Notes: generated from the letters alone by a model not told the origin. DNA of 64,000 nucleotides from Candidatus Contubernalis alkalaceticus (GCF_022558445.1 NZ_CP054699.1:1630001-1694000), one strand, 5' to 3'. Positions 16,901-25,151 are shown, numbered from the stretch's first letter. Made by a program: numbers and translations.

Positions 16901-17236
16901 ATGCCAAAGAACCAATATTCACCAGAAGAAAAATTAAAAATAGTACTTGAGGCCCTTAAAGAAGAACGCCTTGTTACTGATATTGCTTCAGATTATGATA
17001 TCCATCCCAGCGTGATCCACCGCTGGAAGAAGGAATTGCTGGAAAATCCGGATAGAGTTTTTGCCGCCTCTAAGAACGCTAAAGCTGCTGCTAAAGAGAA
17101 ACAACAGCAGGAAGAAGAAATTGAAAACCTATACTCTCAAGTTGGCCGTCTAACTACGCAGTTGGAATGGCTGAAAAAAAAATCTAAAGGAATTATACCC
17201 CGTCAGGGACCGGGCAGCAATGGTAGACTGGGATAA
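16901..17236 (+). CDS. IS3 family OrfA (helix-turn-helix)
   Basis: 111 codons. The N terminus (YSPEEKLKIVLEALKEERLV, then IHPSVIHRWKKELLENPD) is the HTH_21/Tnp_1 type DNA-binding domain, followed by a leucine-zipper coiled coil (EEIENLYSQVGRLTTQLEWL). The frame passes a run of nine A at 17174-17182, where a -1 shift would enter the orfB frame, so the last residues after WLKKK belong only to the unshifted product. Confidence 0.88.
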   Translation: MPKNQYSPEEKLKIVLEALKEERLVTDIASDYDIHPSVIHRWKKELLENPDRVFAASKNAKAAAKEKQQQEEEIENLYSQVGRLTTQLEWLKKKSKGIIPRQGPGSNGRLG

Positions 17237-18062
17237 TTCAGACCCTAACATTAAGGAACAAGCTGAGCTTCTCAGCTTAAACCGCACAGGGCTGTATCGT
17301 AAAGTGAAAGAACCGTCGGAACTGGAAGTTAAGATTAAGCACCTGATCGACAGAATTCACACAAAACATCCATTTAAAGGAACCAGGCGCATCAGGGATG
17401 ACATCAATGACATGAAACTGGGCTTTAAGGTAAACCGCAAACGCATCCAACGCTATATGAGGGATATGGGCATAAAAGTCATTTGCCCCGGCCCCAATCT
17501 GAGCAAACGCAACAGGGCACAATATGTTTACCCTTACCTGCTGCGGAGCGTTACGCCGGCTCACCCCAATCATGTTTGGGGAATAGACATTACATACTGT
17601 GCTATGCAGGGCCGATGGATGTATCTTGTCATAATCATTGACTGGTATTCACGGAAAATTGTGGGACATGAATTATCTCAAACCATGAATAAAGAATTTG
17701 TAATCAAAGCTGTCAATAAAGCAGTTAACAACCACGGAGCGCCGATCATTCTTAATTCAGATCAGGGCAGTCAATTCACCAGCTCCACCTATGTCGATAC
17801 ATTAAAACAACACGGCATCAAGATAAGTATGGACGGTAAAGGCAGGGCTCTCGATAACGCGATTACAGAAAGGTTTTTTAGAACTATTAAATGGGAAGAT
17901 ATCTACATTAAGCAATATGAAACACCAAAAGCTCTCCGCCAGGGAATCGATGATTTTATCCGCTACTACAATTATGAGCGAGGGCATCAATCTCTGAATA
18001 AGTGCAAACCCGCAGATATCTACTATGCCCATTCTTATTGGCAGCAGAAACAGATTGCGTAA
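17175..18062 (+). CDS. IS3 family OrfB transposase (rve integrase core), made by -1 frameshift
   Basis: The orfB frame is open from the A-run at 17175 (KKNLKELYPVRDRAAMVDWD) to TAA 18060-18062; an internal ATG at 17220 is an alternative start. It contains the HTH_21-like linker (KHPFKGTRRIRDDIND) and the DDE core: VWGIDITYCAM, LNSDQGSQFTS and ITERFFRTIKWEDIY, then YNYERGHQSLNKCKPADIYY. All three acidic residues are present. The functional enzyme is probably the OrfAB fusion. Confidence 0.9.
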   Translation, partial: KKNLKELYPVRDRAAMVDWDNSDPNIKEQAELLSLNRTGLYRKVKEPSELEVKIKHLIDRIHTKHPFKGTRRIRDDINDMKLGFKVNRKRIQRYMRDMGIKVICPGPNLSKRNRAQYVYPYLLRSVTPAHPNHVWGIDITYCAMQGRWMYLVIIIDWYSRKIVGHELSQTMNKEFVIKAVNKAVNNHGAPIILNSDQGSQFTSSTYVDTLKQHGIKISMDGKGRALDNAITERFFRTIKWEDIYIKQYETPKALRQGIDDFIRYYNYERGHQSLNKCKPADIYYAHSYWQQKQIA

Positions 18063-18298
18063 CCTGGGCCGTGGATATGCCGCAGGCGTGGATTTATGGA
18101 TAACCCAAAAAGCAGGGTTATCCACAAGCTCCACACCTGCTTGGACAACACTGCGTGTTGCCCACATATCCACAGCCTCTGCTACTTACAAAAAGACTTT
18201 TATATTTTAAAAGATTTAAAGACCCTAAAGACTAAACAAGAAAGGAGGTCCCCGTGTCGCTTAAAAAGTTAAAAATCGTGTCTTGACATTGGGGTCCA

Positions 18299-18526
18299 TC
18301 ATACCGGTGCCCAGTTTTCCGCTGCCTTTTCACACTTTGCACTCAGATCGCGAATGTTTTCTGGGTTTTGTAAATCAGTAGATTTCGCGACTGATCTCTC
18401 TACCATCTCTGCCAGACGTTCTTTGTTATCCAGCAGCGGGCAGGGACGAAGGTGATTTTCATTAAACGGCTGCCCTTTATGGTATTCTTGAAATAATGGT
18501 AATTTGAGTGCTTCAAGTAAAGACAC
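18299..18526 (-). pseudogene. C-terminal fragment of a radical SAM/SPASM-type protein
   Basis: 75 codons. QPFNENHLRPCPLLDN, then STDLQNPENIRDL and the end ENWAPV resemble the C-terminal tail of radical SAM proteins of the SPASM type, where the Cys helps bind an auxiliary cluster. The radical SAM core that should precede it is missing; upstream lies only AT-rich DNA with a hairpin. The stop codon abuts the right end of the IS3 element. Called a fragment because no catalytic domain remains. Confidence 0.45.
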
Positions 18527-18566
18527 TTCTTTCCCTTTTGGATATCATCAACATATTGTCAAACTA

Positions 18567-18630
18567 CTAAAAAAAAACAAATAAAAAATGCAAGACTGGG
18601 CTCATTAATCAAGAGCCAAAAGTCTTGCAT
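18567..18630 (-). terminator. Rho-independent terminator or attenuator (minus strand)
   Basis: ATGCAAGACT at 18588-18597 pairs with AGTCTTGCAT at 18621-18630, extended inward by GGCTC/GAGCC, around a short loop. On the minus strand the stem is followed by TTTTTTATTTG and a run of nine T. It lies upstream of the radical SAM fragment, so it either ended a lost gene or was a leader attenuator. Confidence 0.7.
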
Positions 18631-18874
18631 ATCATTCGATAAAATGATTACTGTACCCGGATTACTGTGCCGCTTCAACAGTATCGTATTGACGGATACA
18701 GCCAGTGGCTAAGCCACTTGCTACTCCCTTTTGGATGACATAAACATACCATATCAAGTAAATACTATCAAGATAAAGTTTACTATAAGCTTATTGTCTT
18801 ATTCAGGCTTAAAACGGTTCTCCATAATTATTTTTCTCTCTTATGATTTGCATGTAGAACAAGAGGATGTACAC

Positions 18875-19057
18875 TTGAACAAGACATTTATGAAGCTGTC
18901 AGCTGAAAAAAGAAAAAACATTATAAATACTGCAATCAGGGAATTTGCTCAAAAAGGATATACTGCAGCATCTACAGACAGTATTTGTAATGCGGCAGGG
19001 ATATCAAAAGGGACACTTTTTTACTATATTAAGAATAAAAAGAATCTGTTCTGCTGA
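18875..19057 (+). pseudogene. N-terminal fragment of a TetR family regulator
   Basis: From TTG 18875 (or ATG 18890) the frame gives a TetR helix-turn-helix: KRKNIINTAIREFAQKGYTA, then ICNAAGISKGTLFYYIKNKK, and stops at TGA 19055-19057 right after the DNA-binding domain. The ligand-binding domain (normally 130 or more residues) is absent, so the protein cannot dimerise in the usual way. A terminator for the opposite strand follows directly. Confidence 0.7.
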
Positions 19058-19065
19058 AAAGGGCA

Positions 19066-19090
19066 TAAAAAAAGCACCTTCTAAGGTGCT
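19066..19090 (-). terminator. Rho-independent terminator (minus strand)
   Basis: AGCACCTT (19073-19080) and AAGGTGCT (19083-19090) form a tight 8-bp stem with a 2-base loop. On the minus strand it is followed by a run of seven T. It is placed to end transcription of the amidase gene region at 19249-19940. Confidence 0.75.
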
Positions 19091-19248
19091 CAAGTTTAGC
19101 TCTATTTGATTTGCTAATTTTCTATAACTTGGTATAGAAGTTCTCCTTTTAAAAACATCACCTCTATTAGAAGTATACCTAATTTTAAGATTAAAGACAA
19201 TTATTTAAAACCCTTTTAAGACCAGCCTTGATAGATTTTTGTTCTTCC

Positions 19249-19940
19249 CTACTTGACCTCTCTAATGATAATATCATAGCGGTTTTCTTCAATCAGCTGA
19301 GTTACAAACCGGATTAATGCTTCATTGGTACGAAAAGCCCCTACCTGTGTATCATTAACAAATACCCGTTTCAAGAGGGCTTCAGAAACCTTTTTCTTCA
19401 GTTTATAGAAATCAGCAAAAGCCTTCACTGTAGCATCCACGATCCGCTGTTTAAAATTTGAATCTTTCAGCAGCCGTGCATCAGCGGTATTGGTTACAAA
19501 ATCATTCTCCACCAGTATAGCAGGCATTCTGGTTTCTTTTAGCTCATAAAAATTGGCCCGCTTCCGCCCCCTGTCCCGTCTGCCCTCCGCCGTCCAAACG
19601 GCAGCCTGGGCCAGATGAATTGCGTTTTGAATAGCAATACTTTCCTGGGATGGAGAAGTAAATATAAAGCTTTCATAGCCATTTGCCGAACTATCTGTAA
19701 ACCCATTGTTATGGGCAGAGTAGTAAAGGTCTGCTCCCCACCTGTTGGCTTCTGCCACGCTGTCCCGGATTAAAACGGTCCTGTCACTATCCCTGGCAAG
19801 GTTAATCTCTAATTCGTAATCAGCCAACCCTTTTGCAACTGCCAGTATATGCTCCAGGGTTAAGTTTTTTCTACCAGTCCGTTACCAGCAGCACCGCTGT
19901 ATGCTCCTCCGTGCCCTGCCCTGAGGTATAGTTTAGTCAT
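19249..19940 (-). pseudogene. N-acetylmuramoyl-L-alanine amidase (Amidase_3), frameshifted
   Basis: The gene starts at ATG 19940 (MTKLYLRAGHGG, with the first zinc-ligand His; then AAGNGLVEK), but after GAAAAAACT the frame stops. Removing the shift at about 19865 continues as NLTLEHILAVAKGLADYELE and then without interruption through YYSAHNNGFTDS (second zinc His), PAILVENDFVTN (catalytic Glu) and a C-terminal domain. The shift lies in an A-run. Complete, it would cut the amide between muramic acid and the stem peptide. There is no signal peptide, as in phage or spore-associated amidases. Its start overlaps the stop of a small zinc-ribbon gene. Confidence 0.75.
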
Positions 19941-20073
19941 GCTTAACAGCCTCCTCTTCTTTACATTTCGGGCATACTGGTTTTCCTGTTTTTCCCTGCA
20001 GAATATCATCATCATGAACTTCAAATTCTTCTGCACAGACCACGCATTCTTCTCTCATATTTTCTTCCTTCAT
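19933..20073 (-). CDS. Small zinc-ribbon protein
   Basis: 46 codons: two Cys pairs, CVVC at about residues 10-13 and CPKC at about 35-38, separated by an acidic stretch (EEFEVHDDDI), i.e. a two-knuckle zinc ribbon. GAAAGGA lies about 11 bases before the ATG. Its stop codon overlaps the amidase start (AAGCATGACTAA), so the pair is translationally coupled. Its role is unknown. Confidence 0.6.
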   Translation of the reverse strand: MKEENMREECVVCAEEFEVHDDDILQGKTGKPVCPKCKEEEAVKHD

Positions 20074-20461
20074 ATATTTTTTTTTCCTTTCAATTTTTTT
20101 TTTGAATATTCTAACTTCCCCGCATAAATTATTTTTTACCTTTGTATCAAATCTGTTGTAACATAATATGCATATATGGCAGGAATTTGTTACTGTAATA
20201 AATACTTAACGGTAGTGTAAATTTCTTTACAGGCATGTACTTCATTTACATTTATTATTCCGGTAAATAAAGAGTGGACATCCCCTGTTCGAGATGTCCG
20301 CTCTGTTGCTGCACAATTGGTTCTTTAAAAGTATAACAACCATTGTTTCCCTCATCTAACAAAAACATGGTTTCCAATGGTAACAATATAGGGCCTGCTT
20401 CTAATTATACTAATTCTTTCTTATCTCTGCATACATAGGACAATTCCTTTGTTGTAAATTA
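20074..20461. other. Intergenic region without a supported gene
   Basis: 388 AT-rich bases between the zinc-ribbon gene and VapC. The only structure is an imperfect stem-loop at 20272-20303 (GAGTGGACATC ... GATGTCCGCTC), with no T-run on either strand. I see no coding frame of credible composition. Confidence 0.5.
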
Positions 20462-20863
20462 TCAAAGGTTATTCCAAACATGAAAACCATATTGAACAAA
20501 GTGCCTATCGTAAGTAAATGCCTTGGTTATATCTAAACGTTCCATGGCTGCAAAAGTAGTCGCATCCGTGAAAGAATAAGTTTTATCAGTATAATAATTA
20601 ATTATTTCCACAGCTCTTTTCTCATCTACTTCTGTTATCCTTTCTACCGGCCATATCATTTTTCCTAGCCATTTCCTGGCTAAATCATGCCCTAGTCTAC
20701 TGGAAATAAGAGCGTGGGATTCTGCCTTGATAAAGTTTGTTATGATAGTAATTACTTTTTCTTTAGACAATTTAATTAAACTATTTTTAGCCTCTTCATG
20801 CATTCGGTCAGACCTATCCAGTAATGCATAAATGGCACTGGTATCTACCATTATTTTTTCCAT
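20462..20863 (-). CDS. vapC: VapC-type PIN-domain toxin
   Basis: 133 residues, normal length. The PIN signature starts MVDTSAIYALLDRSD (first acidic residue Asp7), followed by the central Glu in IKAESHALIS, and the C-terminal acidic pair SFTDATTFAAMERLDI and TYDRHFVQYGF. PIN domains are Mg-dependent ribonucleases that cut tRNA or rRNA. It overlaps the antitoxin gene by 13 bases, standard for vapBC. Confidence 0.88.
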   Translation of the reverse strand: MEKIMVDTSAIYALLDRSDRMHEEAKNSLIKLSKEKVITIITNFIKAESHALISSRLGHDLARKWLGKMIWPVERITEVDEKRAVEIINYYTDKTYSFTDATTFAAMERLDITKAFTYDRHFVQYGFHVWNNL

Positions 20864-21123
20864 CCCTTGGCTTCTCCTTCTGCCAGATACTGGTCATGTT
20901 TTTGAGATACATCCGTATATCCACTCTCACCTGCTCCAACCAGTTCCCACATTGGATCGTCTTTACTTAAAGGATTTGAGGTTTTAACCTTTTTTAGTCG
21001 AATTTCTTCTCCCTCGACTATAATTTGGAGATAATCTCCATCTTTAATGTTAAGATTTTTTCTTATAGAAATAGGAATCGTCAACTGGCCCTTGGTAGAT
21101 ATTCTCATTATTTCTTTGTCCAT
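20851..21123 (-). CDS. vapB: AbrB-type antitoxin (VapB)
   Basis: 90 residues with an N-terminal swapped-hairpin AbrB domain (MRISTKGQLTIPISIRKNLN, DGDYLQIIVEGEEIRLKKV) and an acidic C-terminal tail that would wrap around the toxin (GESGYTDVSQKHDQYLAEGE). AGGAGG lies before the ATG. First gene of the pair with the PIN toxin. A dyad GTAAG-N5-CTTAC just upstream is a likely autoregulatory operator. Confidence 0.85.
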   Translation of the reverse strand: MDKEIMRISTKGQLTIPISIRKNLNIKDGDYLQIIVEGEEIRLKKVKTSNPLSKDDPMWELVGAGESGYTDVSQKHDQYLAEGEAKGWKK

Positions 21124-21140
21124 ATATTTTCCTCCTTCAG

Positions 21141-21155
21141 GTAAGTAATTCTTAC
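21141..21155. promoter_or_regulatory. Probable VapB operator dyad
   Basis: GTAAGTAATTCTTAC, a 5+5 bp inverted repeat with a 5-base centre, lies 18-32 bases upstream of the vapB ATG, between promoter and ribosome binding site, where AbrB-type antitoxins usually bind. Confidence 0.4.
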
Positions 21156-21436
21156 TTGAAGCATACTATAAATGTATGTTTTTAACAACTCTTTTTATTA
21201 AAATTACTGGGGTAATGCTTATATTTGGTCACTAGCCTTGCATAAATTAATACTTAAAATGTCAAGCCACGAAAACCGATGAAATAACGATTATTTTAAA
21301 GAAATTGCAATATAGTATTGTACCAAAAGAAAAAATCCATTATAATAGAGATATAGGGTAGTCCTTGCCCAAATCTCTCGGAGCCAAGGGGACGTTTTGT
21401 TTGGCTTGCTCTATATTTGACAAAAAAGCCGACCTA

Positions 21437-21534
21437 ATTTCCAGAATCTCCAACCTCCCATAAACTGCCCGGAGATTCAGGCCCTTGCCTTCGGCAATTT
21501 CCAGAATCTCCTAAATAGGGTCAGTCCCCCACCA
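21437..21534 (-). repeat. Palindromic REP-like repeat, copy 1 (inverted)
   Basis: Read on the minus strand this copy runs GTGGGGGACTGACCCTATTT, then GGAGATTCTGGAAATTGCC, and CCTGAATCTCCGGGCA. The arms GGAGATTC and GAATCTCC pair. An extra half unit (AATTTCCAGAATCTCC) is repeated at 21438-21453. It corresponds to copies 2 and 3 in inverted orientation, but with different stem bases that still pair. Confidence 0.6.
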
Positions 21535-21737
21535 ATTTAATGTGTTAAAGCGTAATTCGGAAATGTTCTACAATAATAAAACACTAACTTCACATTCGTA
21601 AAAGAAATAGAAACTATTTTAGCTCCGCACTCTTCACTTATTCAAAGTGAATCATTAATGGATAATTATTCTAATTACATCTTATTTCTGCAAACTTGTC
21701 GTAATCCCTTTGGAGTAAATTGTCTAGTTTTGTCATT

Positions 21738-21890
21738 TAATTGCCTGAAAATTCGGCCCCTTTTTTCGTAATTTTCTAAGACCTCCTAATAAAGGGCTAT
21801 CGAAACCCCTTGTCCTTATCTTTTCCAAAACGGTTTGTCCAATTCTGCTGGAACTGGTGTCCCATTTAGCCGGATTAAGCACAAGAGTAT
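21738..21890 (-). pseudogene. Coding remnant in the 21.2-21.9 kb gap
   Basis: A minus-strand frame without a start reads NPAKWDTSSSRIGQTVLEKI, then SPLLGGLRKLRKKGPNFQAI, before TGA. Codon use looks genuine, but I cannot assign the family. The remaining parts of the gap 21156-21902 are AT-rich and show only the palindromic repeat. Confidence 0.2.
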
Positions 21891-21902
21891 TAAATATTTA
21901 CA

Positions 21903-22000
21903 AGAAAAATACTTTAGTGCTTTAAAGTTGTGGGGGACTGACCCTGAAAGGTAGTTTCTGGAAATTGACTAGGGGCAAGGTCCGGAAACTACCGGGCATC
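21903..22000 (+). repeat. Palindromic REP-like repeat, copy 2
   Basis: About 98 bases: ACAAGAAAAATACTTTAGTG, then TTGTGGGGGACTGACCCTG, then a stem-loop with GGTAGTTTCTGG and CCGGAAACTACC as arms around AAATTGACTAGGGGCAAGGT, ending GGGCAT. Copy 3 at 25152-25251 is nearly identical along its whole length. The repeat forms the 3' end of the broken ECF-like gene, as if inserted into it. Confidence 0.75.
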
Positions 22001-22286
22001 TTCGGCCATGTTCCCTCTTATGGCGCTGGCCATAAGGAACACCAGTATGACCGGGCCCACAAAGAGCAGAACCGCCCCGGTTTAAAAAAAAAGGGGAAGC
22101 CGTTCCGGTTTTTTTAATCCGCATCAGGGCCAGGGCCAGAAGCAGCCCGTAAAAGGGTGCCACTACCACCAACCGGATTCCAGGAATGGGTAACGCCACC
22201 ACCAGGGGAACCGTTACAAAGCTCAGCACATTCATGGCCGCCGCCACGATGGCCGCAAAAACTATGTCTTTCAGGGTAAATTTCAT
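21969..22286 (-). pseudogene. N-terminal fragment of a membrane protein, possibly an ECF transporter S component
   Basis: Starts MKFTLKDIVFAAIVAAAMNV with two or three hydrophobic helices (VVVAPFYGLLLALALMRIKK). Then a frameshift in the T-rich run at about 22085 scrambles it; a neighbouring frame restores VLLFVGPVILVFLMASAIRG and ends in the palindromic repeat. The start resembles substrate-binding S components of ECF vitamin transporters, but homology is only suggestive. It is broken twice: by a frameshift and by the repeat. Confidence 0.4.
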
Positions 22287-22403
22287 GGCTATTCTTCCTT
22301 TCAGAAAGTTTTAGTGTTCAAATTCTTACATATTTTAGTAGAACCGATTAAATGTAATTTCCCGTTAATTCAATCCTTAGAGAGAATTGTACCATTGATA
22401 GGC

Positions 22404-22422
22404 GTATATACACGGTATATAC
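22404..22422. promoter_or_regulatory. Tandem GTATATAC palindromes, probable MazE operator
   Basis: The self-complementary octamer GTATATAC occurs at 22404-22411 and again at 22415-22422, 3 bases apart, about 40 bases before the mazE start and next to a TATAAT at 22427-22432. Alternating palindromes of this kind are bound by MazE or MazEF complexes to repress their own promoter. Confidence 0.45.
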
Positions 22423-22456
22423 TTATTATAATTCTTATTTCAGAGGTGATGTTAAA

Positions 22457-22696
22457 ATGTATACAACGATTCAAAAATGGGGAAACAGCCAGGCCGTCAG
22501 GCTTCCCAAAGCAATTCTTGAGCTGGCAAAAATACAGGAGAAAGACCGGGTAGAATTAAAGGTAGAAAATGGAAGTATTATTATTCGTCCTGTAAAAAAA
22601 CATAAGTCCCTTAAAGAAAGAATTGCTGAACATAATGGAGATTATGAGTGCAGTGAATGGGATACAGGAAAGCCTGCAGGAAAAGAGGTCTGGTAA
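22457..22696 (+). CDS. mazE: MazE-type AbrB antitoxin
   Basis: 79 residues: N-terminal MazE/AbrB fold (TTIQKWGNSQAVRLPKAILE, VELKVENGSIIIRPV) and an acidic, Trp-containing tail (NGDYECSEWDTGKPAGKEVW) that would bind the toxin groove. AGAGGTGATG lies 5 bases before the ATG. It overlaps mazF by one base (TAATG). It neutralises MazF and represses the pair. Confidence 0.9.
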   Translation: MYTTIQKWGNSQAVRLPKAILELAKIQEKDRVELKVENGSIIIRPVKKHKSLKERIAEHNGDYECSEWDTGKPAGKEVW

Positions 22697-23040
22697 TGGC
22701 ATATATTCCTGAACAAGGAGATATTATCCTTTTAGAATTCAATCCCCAGGCCGGCCATGAGCAGAAAGGAAGGCGGCCGGCTGTCGTTATCAGTAATAAT
22801 ACTTTTAACCGGTTTACCAGGATAGCTATCGTATGCCCGGTGACAAAAACCGACCGAAAATTTCCCCTGCATGTCTCCCTGGATAACAGGACAAAAACCT
22901 CCGGTGTCGTTCTGTGTGAACAGGTTAAATCCCTGGATATTTCAGCCAGAGATACTGTATTTTTAGAAAAAGCTCCCAGAGATATTTTGGAGGAAATAAT
23001 TGATATACTGTTTGGCTTTGTTGAAATATTCTCCGATTAG
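22696..23040 (+). CDS. mazF: MazF-type endoribonuclease toxin
   Basis: 114 residues from the ATG that overlaps the mazE stop. Family motifs: YIPEQGDIILLEFNPQAGHE with the catalytic loop QKGRRPAVVISNN, then IAIVCPVTKT, LCEQVKSLDI, and the C terminus with VEIFSD. MazF enzymes cut single-stranded mRNA at short specific sites. The pair is complete with no damage visible. Confidence 0.92.
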   Translation: MAYIPEQGDIILLEFNPQAGHEQKGRRPAVVISNNTFNRFTRIAIVCPVTKTDRKFPLHVSLDNRTKTSGVVLCEQVKSLDISARDTVFLEKAPRDILEEIIDILFGFVEIFSD

Positions 23041-23069
23041 GATCTGAGCCTGCAAGGCTGTATATTTAA

Positions 23070-23171
23070 TTAATTCTGTGTAATCTCTTCCAGCTCCCCT
23101 TCTATTTCCAGGAACAGTTCTTTTAGCTGTTCCAATTCAATATTGATAGATAAAACCTGCTTTAAAAGCAG
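23070..23171 (-). pseudogene. C-terminal coiled-coil remnant
   Basis: About 33 codons ending at TAA 23070-23072: LLKQVLSINIELEQLKELFL, then EIEGELEEITQN, a perfect heptad pattern. No start. It lies between mazF and an IS element and is too short to assign. Confidence 0.25.
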
Positions 23172-23232
23172 CTTTTATGTAGTATCTTTATAATTTTCGT
23201 AACATCCTTTGTCCAAAAAAAATAGTATTACA

Positions 23233-25087
23233 TAATATAATAGATATTCAACACCCTGGGACACAAAAATCTTTAGTTAATTTCTGGAATTTCTAGGAAT
23301 TATCTTTAACATCAAGATAAATATCCGGCTCAAAACCAGCGAGTGCTAATACTCTGGGCACTTTAAAACTTTTAGAAAAAGCACGGCGATCAGGGTTTGA
23401 AGTGGTCATTACCAACACATATTCCAGGCTTTGCAGAATCTTTTTACCGGTTGGATTAAATGTTTTCACTTTTCCAGGGATGACGAGTGGTTCCGTTTCT
23501 TTTTTTAATGCTTCCCTGACTCGACGTTCCAGGATACCAAATATAAGTAGAGCAATTAACAAAACATAGGCCAATGCTTCTACCCGTTCCGGGTTCTTCA
23601 GGTAAATAGGACCGACAAAAAACGGGTCTTTGAGAAACTTAAAAGAAGTTTCCACACTGCTCTGGGCTTTGTATTCTTTTAAAATCTCAGACGATGTATA
23701 CTCATTCAGGTTGGTAATTAGCACAAAACAACTCAGACGTTCCTTTTCTTTTTGTATCTCTTTTTCATCGGTGGAATACTGAAGCTTAAGAAAATAGACA
23801 ATTTCTTTGGGGGTATTCTTCCCCGGTCGACCGGGCTTTCGCTTTTCCCGAGCCAAGACTTCACCTGTTACGGGATAAATTGAATCCCCGCACTGTTTTT
23901 TAAAGGCTTTTAGAGCAGCTTCGGCATCAGGTGCACAGGCATAGGCATTTTTCTCTAGTTCGTCAATGGCCTTTTCTAGCTCTTTTTGCCTTTTAAGAAG
24001 CTTTTTTTCAAGAGACCGGGTTTTACGACCGTCTAGCTTGGATGAATGCATCACCAGAAAACGATAGCTTTTTCCACAGAGCTCCTCTGTAAATTCCTGA
24101 ACCCGGTAAACAGCTGAATCTTTTTTATCAGAAAAGGTTCCCAGTTCTATAAAGCTATCTTCTTTCCAGGCCCTAGCCTTGATTTCTTTTTCCAGTGAAA
24201 AATTGCCCGGGAGTCGGGAAATAAACTTTAGCTTGTGCTTGTCGATTTGCATCAAATTATTCTCAGTAACCAGAGATGAGTCAGCCACGTATATAATGTC
24301 TTTTAAAGTATCTGGGTCAAAATTTTCTGCTAGTTTTTCGATAAATTTAAAGTTCCAGGTCTTATCGCTGGTATTTCCGCTTTTTACCTCCGCACAGACC
24401 GGTACTTTGTCTTGAGTTACACTAAGGCCAAATAAGAATTGGTTAAGATCGGGCCTCTTGGCTTTGCTGTGTCCTTGCGTAATGATAAAGTCGTCTCCGT
24501 CTTCTTCGTTATAAGCACCGTACACAGATACAGATGTTGTGTCATTGTGTAAATACTTTATTTTAATTTGCTCATGACATATGGCCCTAAGGCATAAGGT
24601 GGAAAACACCTCCTGGGGCCCTCGATCTGCAAGTTTATCTAAAGAACGGGCCAGGGTATAGTCCGTCAGATCTTTTTTGATTACACCCTTGCCGAAAAGG
24701 TTTTCAATATCCAAATTTGCATAAAATTCATCCATTCGATATAGGGGTTTGCGTCCTCCAAACATATTGATGACCAGTGCTTTAATTCTTGTGCCAGGAG
24801 AAAGTCGGCACTGTGCCGGATCCCAGTAAACCATTTCATCAATGGTATTGCCAATCTTCAACTGGTCATATAGAGCTGAAATTAGTGCAGCAGGGCCACA
24901 ATGGTACATTTCAATATCAGCAGTCATGTTCATCCCCTCCTGTTTTTATCATATAACAGAAGGGAAAATAGTACAAGGCAATATCTGTAAATTAACGCTA
25001 TTTATGAAAATATTTTTCTTAAATGTGATTATCTAGTATAATTAGCTCGAATGGGAAAAATTAGGTTGTTGAATGTCTAATATAATA
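23233..25087 (-). mobile_element. IS1634-type insertion sequence with a 10-bp direct repeat
   Basis: The element proper is 23243-25077. The ends read inward GATATTCAACACCCT and GACATTCAACAACCT (13 of 15 match). Both flanks are TAATATAATA (23233-23242 and 25078-25087). The site is AT-rich, so some of the apparent 10-bp duplication could be chance, but the exact match at both borders supports transposition. It encodes one transposase. Confidence 0.8.
23293..24933 (-). CDS. IS1634 family transposase with DUF4277 head
   Basis: 546 residues. The N-terminal domain (CGPAALISALYDQLKIGNTI, then LSPGTRIKALVINMF) is the DUF4277 type. The catalytic core includes YLHNDTTSVSVYGAYN (first Asp), DIIYVADSSLVTENNL (second Asp) and AQSSVETSFKFLKDP with the Glu. 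A central Lys/Glu-rich insertion (about 300-370) is common in the group. It is complete. It differs clearly from the other IS1634-type transposase at 12304-13974. Confidence 0.9.
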   Translation of the reverse strand: MNMTADIEMYHCGPAALISALYDQLKIGNTIDEMVYWDPAQCRLSPGTRIKALVINMFGGRKPLYRMDEFYANLDIENLFGKGVIKKDLTDYTLARSLDKLADRGPQEVFSTLCLRAICHEQIKIKYLHNDTTSVSVYGAYNEEDGDDFIITQGHSKAKRPDLNQFLFGLSVTQDKVPVCAEVKSGNTSDKTWNFKFIEKLAENFDPDTLKDIIYVADSSLVTENNLMQIDKHKLKFISRLPGNFSLEKEIKARAWKEDSFIELGTFSDKKDSAVYRVQEFTEELCGKSYRFLVMHSSKLDGRKTRSLEKKLLKRQKELEKAIDELEKNAYACAPDAEAALKAFKKQCGDSIYPVTGEVLAREKRKPGRPGKNTPKEIVYFLKLQYSTDEKEIQKEKERLSCFVLITNLNEYTSSEILKEYKAQSSVETSFKFLKDPFFVGPIYLKNPERVEALAYVLLIALLIFGILERRVREALKKETEPLVIPGKVKTFNPTGKKILQSLEYVLVMTTSNPDRRAFSKSFKVPRVLALAGFEPDIYLDVKDNS

Positions 25088-25151
25088 TTGTAGTACTGTT
25101 AATTAGTAATTACACATAATTGTATAAATTCCTTCTAAAAAAAACACTTTT

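Larger units (their letters stand above)
16813..18298 (+). mobile_element. IS3-family insertion sequence (copy 1)
   Basis: About 1.49 kb. Both ends read inward as TGGACCC followed by GACACGAT within 25 bases, and both later contain AAGCGACAC, giving patchy but clear terminal inverted repeats. It holds orfA and orfB joined by an A9 frameshift site. The 3-base flanks (TAA and TCA) do not match, so no target duplication is evident. It sits between a HAAS-like gene and the end of a radical SAM gene fragment. Confidence 0.85.

Noticed and set aside
20272-20303. Stem-loop GAGTGGACATC ... GATGTCCGCTC
   Set aside because: No T-run on either strand and no adjacent gene end; function cannot be supported beyond the imperfect pairing.
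22404-22422. GTATATAC copies read as a CRISPR-like or replication iteron array
   Set aside because: Only two copies, placed at the mazE promoter; an antitoxin operator is the simpler reading.
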